Shown one piece after another: positions 1 through 6,739 of a stretch of 9,048 nt of DNA. Every line of letters begins with the position of its first letter. Position 1 is the stretch's first letter. This DNA is from Alphaproteobacteria bacterium UBA2954 (GTDB lineage Bacteria > Pseudomonadota > Alphaproteobacteria > Puniceispirillales > Puniceispirillaceae). Position numbers and translations under genes: made by a program. The stretch spans positions 22,011 to 31,058 of the forward strand of contig DEBO01000132.1 in NCBI GenBank assembly GCA_002348585.1, written 5' to 3'. The notes beneath the pieces are model-generated. The model was not told where the DNA came from, made no database searches, and saw only the letters and a list, made by a program, of their open reading frames with translations.

Positions 1-279
1 CTGTTGCTGCAGACAGAAACCGGCCCCTATTTTCGGGTTCAGGTTGATGGAGGTGGCTGTTCCGGCTTTCAGTACAAATTTGATTTTGACAGCATCAAAA
101 ATGATGATGATCTAGAACTAACCCAGCATGGCGTGACCGTACTGATTGACGAGATGTCGATGCCGTTCTTAGAGCAAGCCCAGCTTGACTTTAAAGAAGA
201 GCTGATCGGCTCTTACTTTGCGGTTGAAAACCCGAACGCCACAGCCAACTGCGGCTGTGGGACATCTTTTTCGGTTTAG
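1..279 (+). CDS. erpA: Iron-sulfur cluster insertion protein ErpA (A-type carrier), 5'-truncated by the window edge
   Basis: This is an A-type Fe-S carrier of the HesB/IscA/ErpA family, which holds a cluster on three cysteines and passes it to apo-enzymes in the cytoplasm. The frame is open from base 1 to the TAG at 277-279. Counting from the TTG at position 4, the three family cysteines are Cys19 in GGGCSG and Cys83/Cys85 in NCGCG, a spacing of 63 residues between the first two, as in IscA. The C-terminus (NPNATANCGCGTSFSV) is close to the ErpA/IscA consensus. Family proteins are about 105-120 aa, so roughly 15-25 N-terminal residues lie outside the window and the true start is not visible. 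ErpA is chosen over IscA or SufA because of its xthA neighbour, a common alphaproteobacterial pairing, and because no isc or suf gene is in view; that choice is inference. Family membership is secure. Confidence 0.93.
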   Translation: MLLQTETGPYFRVQVDGGGCSGFQYKFDFDSIKNDDDLELTQHGVTVLIDEMSMPFLEQAQLDFKEELIGSYFAVENPNATANCGCGTSFSV

Positions 280-282
280 GAG
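278..282 (+). promoter_or_regulatory. Ribosome-binding site of xthA, overlapping the erpA stop
   Basis: AGGAG lies 7 nt before the ATG at 290 and shares bases with the TAG stop of erpA. It fixes the xthA start at 290, even though the frame stays open upstream to an ATG at 218 inside erpA. The overlap suggests translational coupling of the two genes. Confidence 0.75.
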
Positions 283-289
283 CGCTGAT

Positions 290-1069
290 ATGCGCATTAC
301 CTGCTGGAATGTGAATTCCTTGAAAGCCCGTCTTGGTCATGTTCTTGACTATTGCCGTTCCGGGCAGACTGATTGCCTTTTGCTGCAGGAACTGAAACTG
401 ACAGATGAGGCATTCCCGCATGATGAATTTTCAGCTATTGGCTGGAATGCTGCCGCACATGGCCAGAAAACCTATAATGGGGTAGCTATACTTAGCCGGC
501 ATGATATAATCGATGTCGCAAAGGGATTGCCCTGTCTTACTGAAGATGACAAAGCAGACGAGCAGTCCCGTTATATTGAAGCAACAGTTGCTGGTTTTCG
601 TGTGGGATCGATTTACCTGCCAAACGGCAACCCCTGCCCAGGACCAAAATTTGACTACAAATTGGCCTGGATGAAACGACTTCACTCACGGGCGCAGGTT
701 TTATTTGCAGAGGAAATTCCTGCTGTTCTAGGTGGTGATTATAATGTTATGCCGCAGGATATTGACTGCTATGACCCATCTGCCTGGGCAGGTGATGCGT
801 TATGGCATATGGACAGCCGGGCAGCCTTTTTCAGTCTTTTGAATCTTGGCTATACAGATGCCATTCGAGCCATTCATCCGCAAGGCGCACAATACAGCTA
901 TTGGGATTATCAGGCCGGGGCATGGCAGCGCGACAATGGTATTCGGATTGACCATCTACTATTGTCACCTGAAGCGTCTAGTCGACTAAAAAATGCGGGT
1001 ATAGATAAAAGACCGCGCGGGCTAGAACGACCGTCCGATCATACGCCAGTTTGGGTGGAGGTAGTCTGA
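290..1069 (+). CDS. xthA: Exodeoxyribonuclease III (AP endonuclease, ExoIII/XthA type)
   Basis: This 259-aa protein is a Mg-dependent exonuclease/AP endonuclease of the endonuclease-exonuclease-phosphatase fold. It cleaves 5' to abasic sites and removes 3'-blocking groups in base-excision repair. All active-site residues of the E. coli enzyme are present: Asn7 (CWNVNS), Glu34 (LLQELK), Tyr109 (IYLPNGNP), Asp150 and Asn152 (GGDYNV), Asp221-His222 (RIDHLLL) and Asp250-His251 (PSDHTPV). The length matches the usual 255-270 aa. The start at 290 is supported by AGGAG at 278-282 and by the typical MRITCWNVNSLKAR opening. A longer in-frame start at 218 would add 24 residues unrelated to the family. 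The gene follows erpA by 10 nt and is probably co-transcribed with it. It converges on the dehydratase gene across 41 bp, in which I see no strong terminator. Confidence 0.96.
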   Translation: MRITCWNVNSLKARLGHVLDYCRSGQTDCLLLQELKLTDEAFPHDEFSAIGWNAAAHGQKTYNGVAILSRHDIIDVAKGLPCLTEDDKADEQSRYIEATVAGFRVGSIYLPNGNPCPGPKFDYKLAWMKRLHSRAQVLFAEEIPAVLGGDYNVMPQDIDCYDPSAWAGDALWHMDSRAAFFSLLNLGYTDAIRAIHPQGAQYSYWDYQAGAWQRDNGIRIDHLLLSPEASSRLKNAGIDKRPRGLERPSDHTPVWVEVV

Positions 1070-1110
1070 GAGATTGCTAAGCTGAGAAATTTGCTTGATG
1101 GATGGTACCC

Positions 1111-2985
1111 TTAATCAAACGCGTAAAAATCAGAATAGTTCTTGTATTTATTTTTTGGCTTGAAATCTGATTTTACGGCTTCTCTTGGATCCCTTACCCA
1201 AACCTGCCTGTTAGGGTGCATGCCCGCACCAAAGACCGCAGGAACAGCTGAGCATCTCATTCTGTTTAATAGACGCGTGTCTGCAGCACCGACTTTTGGA
1301 TGAACGCCATCATTACTAGCCACTTCTGCTTCCCATTGAAGTTTTCTTTCAGAATAGACTTCAGGTTCATTTAGCTCAACGCATGTAATTTCATTCGTTT
1401 CGAGATTGACTATAATTTTATCATTTTCCTCAATCAATCCGATGGGGCCACCGCCAGCGGCCTCTGGACCTACATGCCCTATCACTAACCCAACTGAACC
1501 ACCTGAGAACCTTCCGTCAGTCATAAGGCCTACAACAATATTTTTTTCTCTGCATAACGCTGTTATCCTTGAGGTGGAATCCAACATTTCCGGCATTCCT
1601 GGCGCACCGAAAGGCCCCTCATATCTTACCACAATCATGTCAAAGTTTTTTATATTTCCAGGATAATTATCGAGCGTATTTAAAAGTTCTTGTTCACCGT
1701 TAAACACTCTTGCATTTCCAGTAAAAATATTATTTTCAAGACCAGACTCAACACCTGCAAGTTTCAGAACCGCGCTAAAATCTGGTGATAAATTACCGCC
1801 AAGAACTCTCAGTCCACCCGTATTTTTAAAGGGATTTTTTATTGGAAATATAACTTCTGAGTCTGGCTCCGGAGGGTCTAATCTAGAAATTTGTTGTTGG
1901 AGCGTTTCACCTGTGCAAGTTAGCGTATCACCATTGAGAAGCCCAGCCTCTAACAGTTCTTTTACAACTACCTGCATTCCACCTTTGGCATCAATGTCTA
2001 CCATTGAGTACTGCCCAAATGGCCTGGCGTTCACCACAACCGGGATTACTTTTTCAGAAAGGAAATTAAATTCATCTGGGCTCATTATATCCTTTGCAAA
2101 ATCAGCATATCCAGCGGCTCTAGCTATTTCAGGAGCATGAAGCAACACATTAGTCGAACCACCAACTGACATTGCTACGATAAGAGCATTTCTTATGGAG
2201 TCTCGATTAACAATATCTCGTGGAGTAATATCCTCTCTTATCAAGTTTTCTAGATAATTGACCAGTTGTTTTGGAAACTCCTCAATTCTTCGAACGTCTT
2301 GGGACGCTGGGGAGACCATATGAAGAGGCTGCATTCCAACAACACCGATAAATGTCTGCATAGTGTTGTAGGTGAACATCCCCCCACAGCTGCCGAAACC
2401 AGGACATGCCTCTACTGCTATTCGTCTTTTGAGCTTCTCGTCACTACTTCCAGCCAATTGATAGGCTGTGATAAGGTCTATATCTTTACCAGTAGCGGAG
2501 TCCACCCCAGGTCGAATCGAACCATCAGACATGATTATGGAGGGACGATTATGCTCAAGAATTGCCGCTAAGGTTCCGACAGGTGGCTTGTCACATGCAA
2601 CTACAGCAATAACGCCTTCCAAGCCAGATGCACTTAAGTGTTCAGCAAGAGAATCGTTAGTTATCTCCCTACCAATAAGGGAGTAGCGCATTTCTTTAGT
2701 TCCATTTCTTATACCGTCTGAAGTTGCAATAGTGTATTCAGGCTGAACAAGCCTTAAAGCCATTTTGTCTTTGCTAGTGCCAATTTGATTTTTTAAAATG
2801 TCATGAATAATTTTGACTTTTTGCGCAACTCCAATGTAACACTGGGAATCCCCTTTATTACCAACAACACCAACAGATGGCTCATGAATTAAATCTAACT
2901 CAGTGCCTAATTCACGGGCCAAACCGAAAGATTGAGAATTTCTTCCGGGGTTTTTATCAATGAGAACAGTTTTTGAGTTTTTCAT
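1111..2985 (-). CDS. IlvD/Edd-family dehydratase, divergent (dihydroxy-acid or sugar-acid dehydratase)
   Basis: This 624-aa protein belongs to the Fe-S dehydratases that remove water from 2,3-dihydroxy acids (IlvD) or sugar acids. Visible family marks are the three probable cluster cysteines Cys49, Cys131 (ACDK) and Cys200 (CPGFGSCGGM). Others are SDGI at 89-92, Lys133 (the residue carbamylated in [2Fe-2S] members), GGSTN at 275-279, RYEGP at 454-458 with a metal-binding Glu, and DGRFSGG at 490-496 with the catalytic serine. Canonical IlvD has a PCNxHL motif at the first cysteine; here it is SQCYIGVAQ. The C-terminus, including GAADTRLLNRM and a basic, Tyr-rich tail, is also unlike IlvD. The order of motifs is intact and there is no frameshift. 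GAGGA at 2990-2994 supports the ATG at 2985. No ilv or sugar-catabolism gene lies nearby, so the substrate cannot be read from context. It could be the cell's IlvD or a paralogue with another substrate. Family assignment is sure; function is not. Confidence 0.88.
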   Translation of the reverse strand: MKNSKTVLIDKNPGRNSQSFGLARELGTELDLIHEPSVGVVGNKGDSQCYIGVAQKVKIIHDILKNQIGTSKDKMALRLVQPEYTIATSDGIRNGTKEMRYSLIGREITNDSLAEHLSASGLEGVIAVVACDKPPVGTLAAILEHNRPSIIMSDGSIRPGVDSATGKDIDLITAYQLAGSSDEKLKRRIAVEACPGFGSCGGMFTYNTMQTFIGVVGMQPLHMVSPASQDVRRIEEFPKQLVNYLENLIREDITPRDIVNRDSIRNALIVAMSVGGSTNVLLHAPEIARAAGYADFAKDIMSPDEFNFLSEKVIPVVVNARPFGQYSMVDIDAKGGMQVVVKELLEAGLLNGDTLTCTGETLQQQISRLDPPEPDSEVIFPIKNPFKNTGGLRVLGGNLSPDFSAVLKLAGVESGLENNIFTGNARVFNGEQELLNTLDNYPGNIKNFDMIVVRYEGPFGAPGMPEMLDSTSRITALCREKNIVVGLMTDGRFSGGSVGLVIGHVGPEAAGGGPIGLIEENDKIIVNLETNEITCVELNEPEVYSERKLQWEAEVASNDGVHPKVGAADTRLLNRMRCSAVPAVFGAGMHPNRQVWVRDPREAVKSDFKPKNKYKNYSDFYAFD

Positions 2986-3001
2986 ATTTTCCTCGAATTA
3001 A

Positions 3002-3029
3002 ATTCTAACACGACCAATCATTCAACCAA
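3002..3029 (-). promoter_or_regulatory. Possible sigma-70-type promoter of the dehydratase gene
   Basis: On the minus strand TTGGTT (3029-3024) and TAGAAT (3007-3002) are separated by 16 nt. The -10 matches TATAAT at five of six bases, while the -35 matches TTGACA only at TTG. Transcription would begin near 2995, leaving a leader of about ten nucleotides that begins at the GAGGA ribosome site. In AT-rich DNA such matches arise often by chance. Confidence 0.28.
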
Positions 3030-3115
3030 GACAACAGTAATTTTTATTGAAGCACTAGTTCTCAAAAATGGTCGATACCTTTTTGTCATTTATATCTATC
3101 AATAATAGTAGTTAC

Positions 3116-3222
3116 TCAATCAAACCCCAGAACTAATAAACTCAAATTTACAGTTGATATATCAGCCAGAACTTCTTTTACCGCTTCCTTTTTTTCTTCA
3201 GAAAATTATCAATATTGGACAT
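3116..3222 (-). other. Possible short coding remnant or frameshifted 35-codon peptide after valS
   Basis: An ATG at 3222-3220, 11 nt past the valS stop, opens a 14-codon frame (MSNIDNFLKKKRKR) that ends in TAA. Its lysine codons contain a run of seven A's (the T-run 3189-3195 on the plus strand). One extra A, or a -1 shift on this run, moves reading into a frame that stays open for about 24 more codons to the TGA at 3118-3116. That frame encodes EAVKEVLADISTVN, then a hydrophobic end LSLLVLGFD. The combined peptide would have a charged amphipathic start and a hydrophobic tail. No Shine-Dalgarno sequence precedes the ATG and I recognise no family. It may be a decayed gene, a sequencing indel, or chance. 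Confidence 0.18.
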
Positions 3223-3233
3223 GGTATGATTAA

Positions 3234-5858
3234 TTAGACATCCGCATCAAGTCTTCCTAATGCAGCTTTCAAACCTTTAAGCCTAACCTCTTCCTCTGAA
3301 AGGCGGCGCTTATTTTCATTAATGACTGTTGGAGGGGCCTTTGCCAAGAACCCTTCATTTGATAATTTACCGCGCAATTTTCCTGCTTCAGCACTACATG
3401 CCTTTATCTCTTTGCTTAAGCGAAAACGCTCAGCTTCAAAATCCAAAATACCCGCTAAAGGCAGCCCAATATCCATACCAGCCAAACTAGTTCGAGCTGT
3501 CCCTTTGGCAAAACCGCCAGCTGTATCAAAATTAACAGCCTCTAGCCGAGCAAGACGCAGCACAGCTGTCTGCATCTGACTAACCAAAGCTGACTGCTGC
3601 GGGGTGGCCCCTTTCACCTCCAGAACGGGCTTTGCATTAAGTGGCACATTCATCTCAGAACGTATTGCCCTGATTTCACTAATTAAATCTATAACTACAG
3701 ACAAGTCTGCCTGTTCTGAAGAAACCTGTGTCGTTACCGGCCATGACGCTGCAATTAGCAAGCTGTCAGCAGCAAATATTTTCTCATTCAGCTCTTCAGA
3801 AATAAACGGCATGAAAGGATGTAAAATATGCAGTACCTGATGCAGAACATAAGCAGCAACATTCTGAGATTCTGCCTGGTTTGACAGACCGGGTTTTATA
3901 AATTCGATATACCAGTCGCAGTAGCTGTTCCAGACAAATTGATAAATCGCATCTGCTGCTTCGTTAAAGCGATAACCCTCTATTGCAGCCTTGATTATTT
4001 CAGATGCCTTATTCAGCTCAGATAAAATCCATTTATTCGCAGGCAGCTCGATCACGTTTGGTAGATGAGGTTCTGTGCAGCCATTAATTTCCAGGAACCG
4101 GGCTGCGTTCCACAATTTAGTTGCAAAATTTCGGTAGGATTCAATGCGCGTTTTAGACAGTTTCAGGTCACGCCCTTGTGCGGCCATGGCCACAAGGGTG
4201 AAGCGCAACGCATCTGCACCATATTTTGCGGTCAGCTCAAGCGGGTCTAGTACATTGCCCTTAGATTTTGACATTTTCTGACCATGTTCATCACGCACCA
4301 GCGCATGGATATACACATCTTTGAACGGGACTTCCCCATCCATGAAATGCATGCTCATCATCATCATCCGGGCGACCCAGAAAAAGATAATATCAAAGCC
4401 GGTCACCAGCACATCACCAGGGTAATAGCGGTTCAGTTCGGATGTGTCTTCTGGCCAGCCCAAGGTAGAAAACGGCCACAGCGCAGAAGAAAACCAGGTA
4501 TCCAAAACGTCATCATCCTGCACCAAATCAACATCATTGCCGTAATGGGCGGCGGCGGCAGCCCTAGCTTCCGCTTCTGTTTCTTCAACAAAAGGTGTGC
4601 CGTCAGGCCCGTACCAGGCCGGTATACGATGCCCCCACCACAGTTGGCGTGATACGCACCAGGGCTGGATATTTTCCATCCAATCAAAGTAAGTTTTTTC
4701 CCAGCGTTGCGGCACAAATTTGGTACGCCCGTCACGAACAGCTTCAATCGCTGGCTTTGCCAGCGCTTCGGCATTTACATACCATTGGTCCATCAGCCAC
4801 GGCTCTACCGGCACGCCTGACCGGTCACCATGGGGGACCGCATGTTGGTTATCTTCAATCTCACCAAGTGCTCCGATGCTGTCCAACTCTTCAATCAACT
4901 TCTTGCGCGCTTCAAACCTGTCTAACCCCTGATACCCCTCAGGCACATTCTCATTTAAGGCGGCATGCTCATCAAAGATGTTCAGCAGTTCCAGATCATG
5001 GCGGCGGCCAACTTCAAAGTCATTGAAATCATGTGCAGGGGTGATTTTCACCGCCCCAGTGCCTTTTTCCATATCGGAATAGCTGTCAGCCACAATCGGG
5101 ATTTTCCGGCCCACAATCGGCAGCACAACCATCTGTCCAACCAATGCGGCATAACGTTCGTCATCAGGATGCACAGCGACCGCCATATCACCAAACATGG
5201 TTTCAGGACGCGTGGTCGCAACTGTGATCACCTTGTCAGATCCTTCGACCGGATAATGTAACTGCCACATTTTCCCTGCCACATCTCTCTGTTCCACCTC
5301 CAGATCAGAAATCGCGGTCAATAATTTCGGGTCCCAGTTCACCAGCCTTTTGTCACGATATATCAAGCCACCTTTATGTAATTTGACAAAAACTTTACGA
5401 ACCGCCTTTGACAACCCCTCATCCATTGTAAAACGGCTTCGATGCCAGTCTGCACTGGCCCCGATATGTTTTTGCTGATGCAGAATTGTGCCGCCAGATT
5501 CAGCCTTCCACTCCCAGATTTTCTGAATGAAAGCTTCCCGGCCTAGCTCACGTCGGCTGACATTCTGGGCAGCTAGTTGACGTTCCACCACCATTTGTGT
5601 GGCGATGCCCGCATGGTCCATTCCGGGTTGCCATAGTGCATCCCGTCCCTGCATCCGGTTATAACGAATAAGCACATCCTGCAACGTGAAAGTTAGCGCA
5701 TGCCCCATGTGGAGTGAACCTGTCACGTTCGGCGGTGGCATCATTATGGTGTAAGGTGCAGAATCAGACGAGGGGTTACAGGCAAATAGCCCATCAGCCT
5801 CGCTTTTTTCATACCATTTTCGTTCTATTGCTTCTGGGGAATAAGTTTTTTCAAGCAT
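3234..5858 (-). CDS. valS: Valyl-tRNA synthetase
   Basis: This cytoplasmic class Ia synthetase joins valine to tRNA-Val and hydrolyses mischarged Thr-tRNA-Val. From the ATG at 5858 it is 874 aa. The HIGH-type signature HMGH is at residues 50-53 (PPPNVTGSLHMGHA). The editing domain begins around 215 with TTRPETMFGD. The KMSKS loop is at 528-532, followed by the anticodon-binding helical domain. The last 65 or so residues form the charged coiled-coil arm typical of ValS. I chose ATG 5858 because the protein then begins MLEKTYSPEAIERKWYE, the usual alphaproteobacterial opening. A TTG seven codons upstream (5879) is also in frame but lies in a predicted hairpin, and neither start has a good Shine-Dalgarno sequence. 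The gene is last in the pcm-tolC-popZ-valS run, 41 nt after popZ. The 3' half is visibly more AT-rich than the 5' half, but the domains are complete. Confidence 0.97.
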   Translation of the reverse strand: MLEKTYSPEAIERKWYEKSEADGLFACNPSSDSAPYTIMMPPPNVTGSLHMGHALTFTLQDVLIRYNRMQGRDALWQPGMDHAGIATQMVVERQLAAQNVSRRELGREAFIQKIWEWKAESGGTILHQQKHIGASADWHRSRFTMDEGLSKAVRKVFVKLHKGGLIYRDKRLVNWDPKLLTAISDLEVEQRDVAGKMWQLHYPVEGSDKVITVATTRPETMFGDMAVAVHPDDERYAALVGQMVVLPIVGRKIPIVADSYSDMEKGTGAVKITPAHDFNDFEVGRRHDLELLNIFDEHAALNENVPEGYQGLDRFEARKKLIEELDSIGALGEIEDNQHAVPHGDRSGVPVEPWLMDQWYVNAEALAKPAIEAVRDGRTKFVPQRWEKTYFDWMENIQPWCVSRQLWWGHRIPAWYGPDGTPFVEETEAEARAAAAAHYGNDVDLVQDDDVLDTWFSSALWPFSTLGWPEDTSELNRYYPGDVLVTGFDIIFFWVARMMMMSMHFMDGEVPFKDVYIHALVRDEHGQKMSKSKGNVLDPLELTAKYGADALRFTLVAMAAQGRDLKLSKTRIESYRNFATKLWNAARFLEINGCTEPHLPNVIELPANKWILSELNKASEIIKAAIEGYRFNEAADAIYQFVWNSYCDWYIEFIKPGLSNQAESQNVAAYVLHQVLHILHPFMPFISEELNEKIFAADSLLIAASWPVTTQVSSEQADLSVVIDLISEIRAIRSEMNVPLNAKPVLEVKGATPQQSALVSQMQTAVLRLARLEAVNFDTAGGFAKGTARTSLAGMDIGLPLAGILDFEAERFRLSKEIKACSAEAGKLRGKLSNEGFLAKAPPTVINENKRRLSEEEVRLKGLKAALGRLDADV

Positions 5859-5874
5859 GACTTTTTGGCACGAC

Positions 5875-5901
5875 AACAAAAATCGGGAGGAGCCCGTTGT
5901 T
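5875..5901 (-). promoter_or_regulatory. Hairpin with T-run between popZ and valS (possible attenuator or weak terminator)
   Basis: In the minus-strand RNA, CGGG (5896-5893) pairs with CCCG (5887-5884) around the loop CTCCT and is followed by ATTTTT. The flanking AACAA (5901-5897) and TTGTT (5879-5875) can extend the stem across a 4-nt bulge. The structure overlaps the popZ stop codon and the alternative TTG start of valS, and ends 16 nt before the ATG at 5858. The GC stem is only four pairs, so full termination is doubtful; partial attenuation or mRNA processing is possible. Confidence 0.35.
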
Positions 5902-6679
5902 AGCGTACAGAACGAGCCTTTACTGCATCTCTAGCTTCAGTCGACACCGAACGCAAGGCTTCTTCGACGATATTCTCAAGATTTTCTGCAATCCAACCAG
6001 AAATTTGCTGTTTAATTTCTGCCAAAATATAATAAGCAATTTCAGCTCGCGTCTCATCTGTGATTACAGCCGATAAAAGCTTATCATCTATTAGGTCTTT
6101 CTGTCTGGCGCGCTGCTGAGGTTCCTCTTGTTTTTCTGTCCCCTGAATGTAAGGAGATTTCGGTGTAGGCGTCGACTGCTGATTTGATGTGGCAGCAGGT
6201 GAGTTTGAATAAGACGATAGCAGACCATCAACATTGGCCTTTAAATTTGTTAACTCATTGGGATCACGCGTATCTGAGTGGCCTGTAGAAAATATATCCG
6301 GCTCACTTGAGGTGCCGGTCTTTTTTGATTGATCTTCCATATCCTTTATGAGGATAGACAACATCCGGTCAAACTCAGAGTCTGAAGGAGTGGATTTAAA
6401 CCCTTGCGACAACCGAGTTCTCGTTTTTTGACGGGCAGCTATATGTAGGGAATCTGCTTTGTGCTCCTGTGAAGATTTACCTTTGCGGTAAACGTCTTCA
6501 AGCAACACAACATCTGCTTTGCGCATTGCCATCTCAGCAGCAGTAGAAGCAGGCAAACTTTGCTGTTCAGGAACATTGTCCTGATGCTCATGCATTTCAT
6601 TCAAATGGTCAGCTTGCTTTTTAAGTAACTCTATTGATGCCAAAATTTCACCAATATCTCTTACATTTCCCACGCTCAT
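5900..6679 (-). CDS. popZ: PopZ-family polar organizing protein (DUF2497)
   Basis: PopZ forms a cytoplasmic polymer network at the cell pole that anchors the ParB-parS centromere and recruits cell-cycle regulators. The 259-aa product shows the family's split layout. A short N-terminal helix holds EILASI at 11-16. A second conserved-looking segment is ADVVLLEDVYRK at 55-66. A long polar, low-complexity linker (about 67-195) is rich in Ser, Gln, Thr and Pro, and the C-terminal oligomerization helices (about 205-255) contain ISGWIAENLENIVEEAL. No catalytic motif, signal peptide or membrane span is visible. Caulobacter PopZ is about 177 aa with an acidic, proline-rich linker; this one is longer and its linker is not strongly acidic. 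The position between tolC and valS is the usual one for the family. The ATG at 6679 has only a weak AGGG site upstream. Assignment rests on the two terminal motifs plus synteny. Confidence 0.85.
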   Translation of the reverse strand: MSVGNVRDIGEILASIELLKKQADHLNEMHEHQDNVPEQQSLPASTAAEMAMRKADVVLLEDVYRKGKSSQEHKADSLHIAARQKTRTRLSQGFKSTPSDSEFDRMLSILIKDMEDQSKKTGTSSEPDIFSTGHSDTRDPNELTNLKANVDGLLSSYSNSPAATSNQQSTPTPKSPYIQGTEKQEEPQQRARQKDLIDDKLLSAVITDETRAEIAYYILAEIKQQISGWIAENLENIVEEALRSVSTEARDAVKARSVR

Positions 6680-6739
6680 TATACGACCCTGTTACTTTAT
6701 GGCTCCTATCTAAAAGAAAACAGCAACCATCTTCAAATA

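Larger units (their letters stand above)
2986..3233. other. AT-rich 248-bp intergenic region between valS and the dehydratase gene
   Basis: The gap lies between two minus-strand genes. It holds a probable promoter and ribosome site for the dehydratase at its left end (2990-3029) and a possible frameshifted short reading frame at its right end (3116-3222). No GC-rich hairpin with a T-run follows the valS stop, so read-through from valS cannot be excluded. I recognise no structured RNA in it. The part between about 3030 and 3115 shows only AT-rich sequence. Confidence 0.6.

Noticed and set aside
218..289. Longer in-frame start for xthA at 218
   Set aside because: The added 24 residues overlap erpA in another frame and match nothing in the family. 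AGGAG at 278-282 and the MRITCWNVNS opening point to 290.
1070..1110. Bidirectional terminator between the converging xthA and dehydratase genes
   Set aside because: The best pairing is a four-base AAGC/GCTT stem without a T-run; GGTACC is only a six-base palindrome.
1111..2985. Horizontal transfer of the dehydratase gene based on low G+C
   Set aside because: Sampled lines have G+C near 37-40%, but tolC and parts of the valS 3' half are similarly AT-rich, so composition does not single this gene out.
3192..3205. TTTTC-TTCA-GAAAA hairpin after valS as a terminator
   Set aside because: The stem is five pairs of almost only A-T and is not followed by a proper T-run in the minus direction.
4595..5026. 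Long open frame on the plus strand (143 codons) inside valS, with others at 4284-4652 and 2266-2571
   Set aside because: They lie antisense to complete, strongly recognised genes, have no ribosome sites or family motifs, and read as low-plausibility Pro/His/Cys-rich peptides. They are shadows of the opposite strand.
6678..6683. Perfect TATAAT on the minus strand at the popZ start
   Set aside because: It overlaps the start codon, so a transcript from it would begin inside the gene, and no -35 element lies at the right distance.
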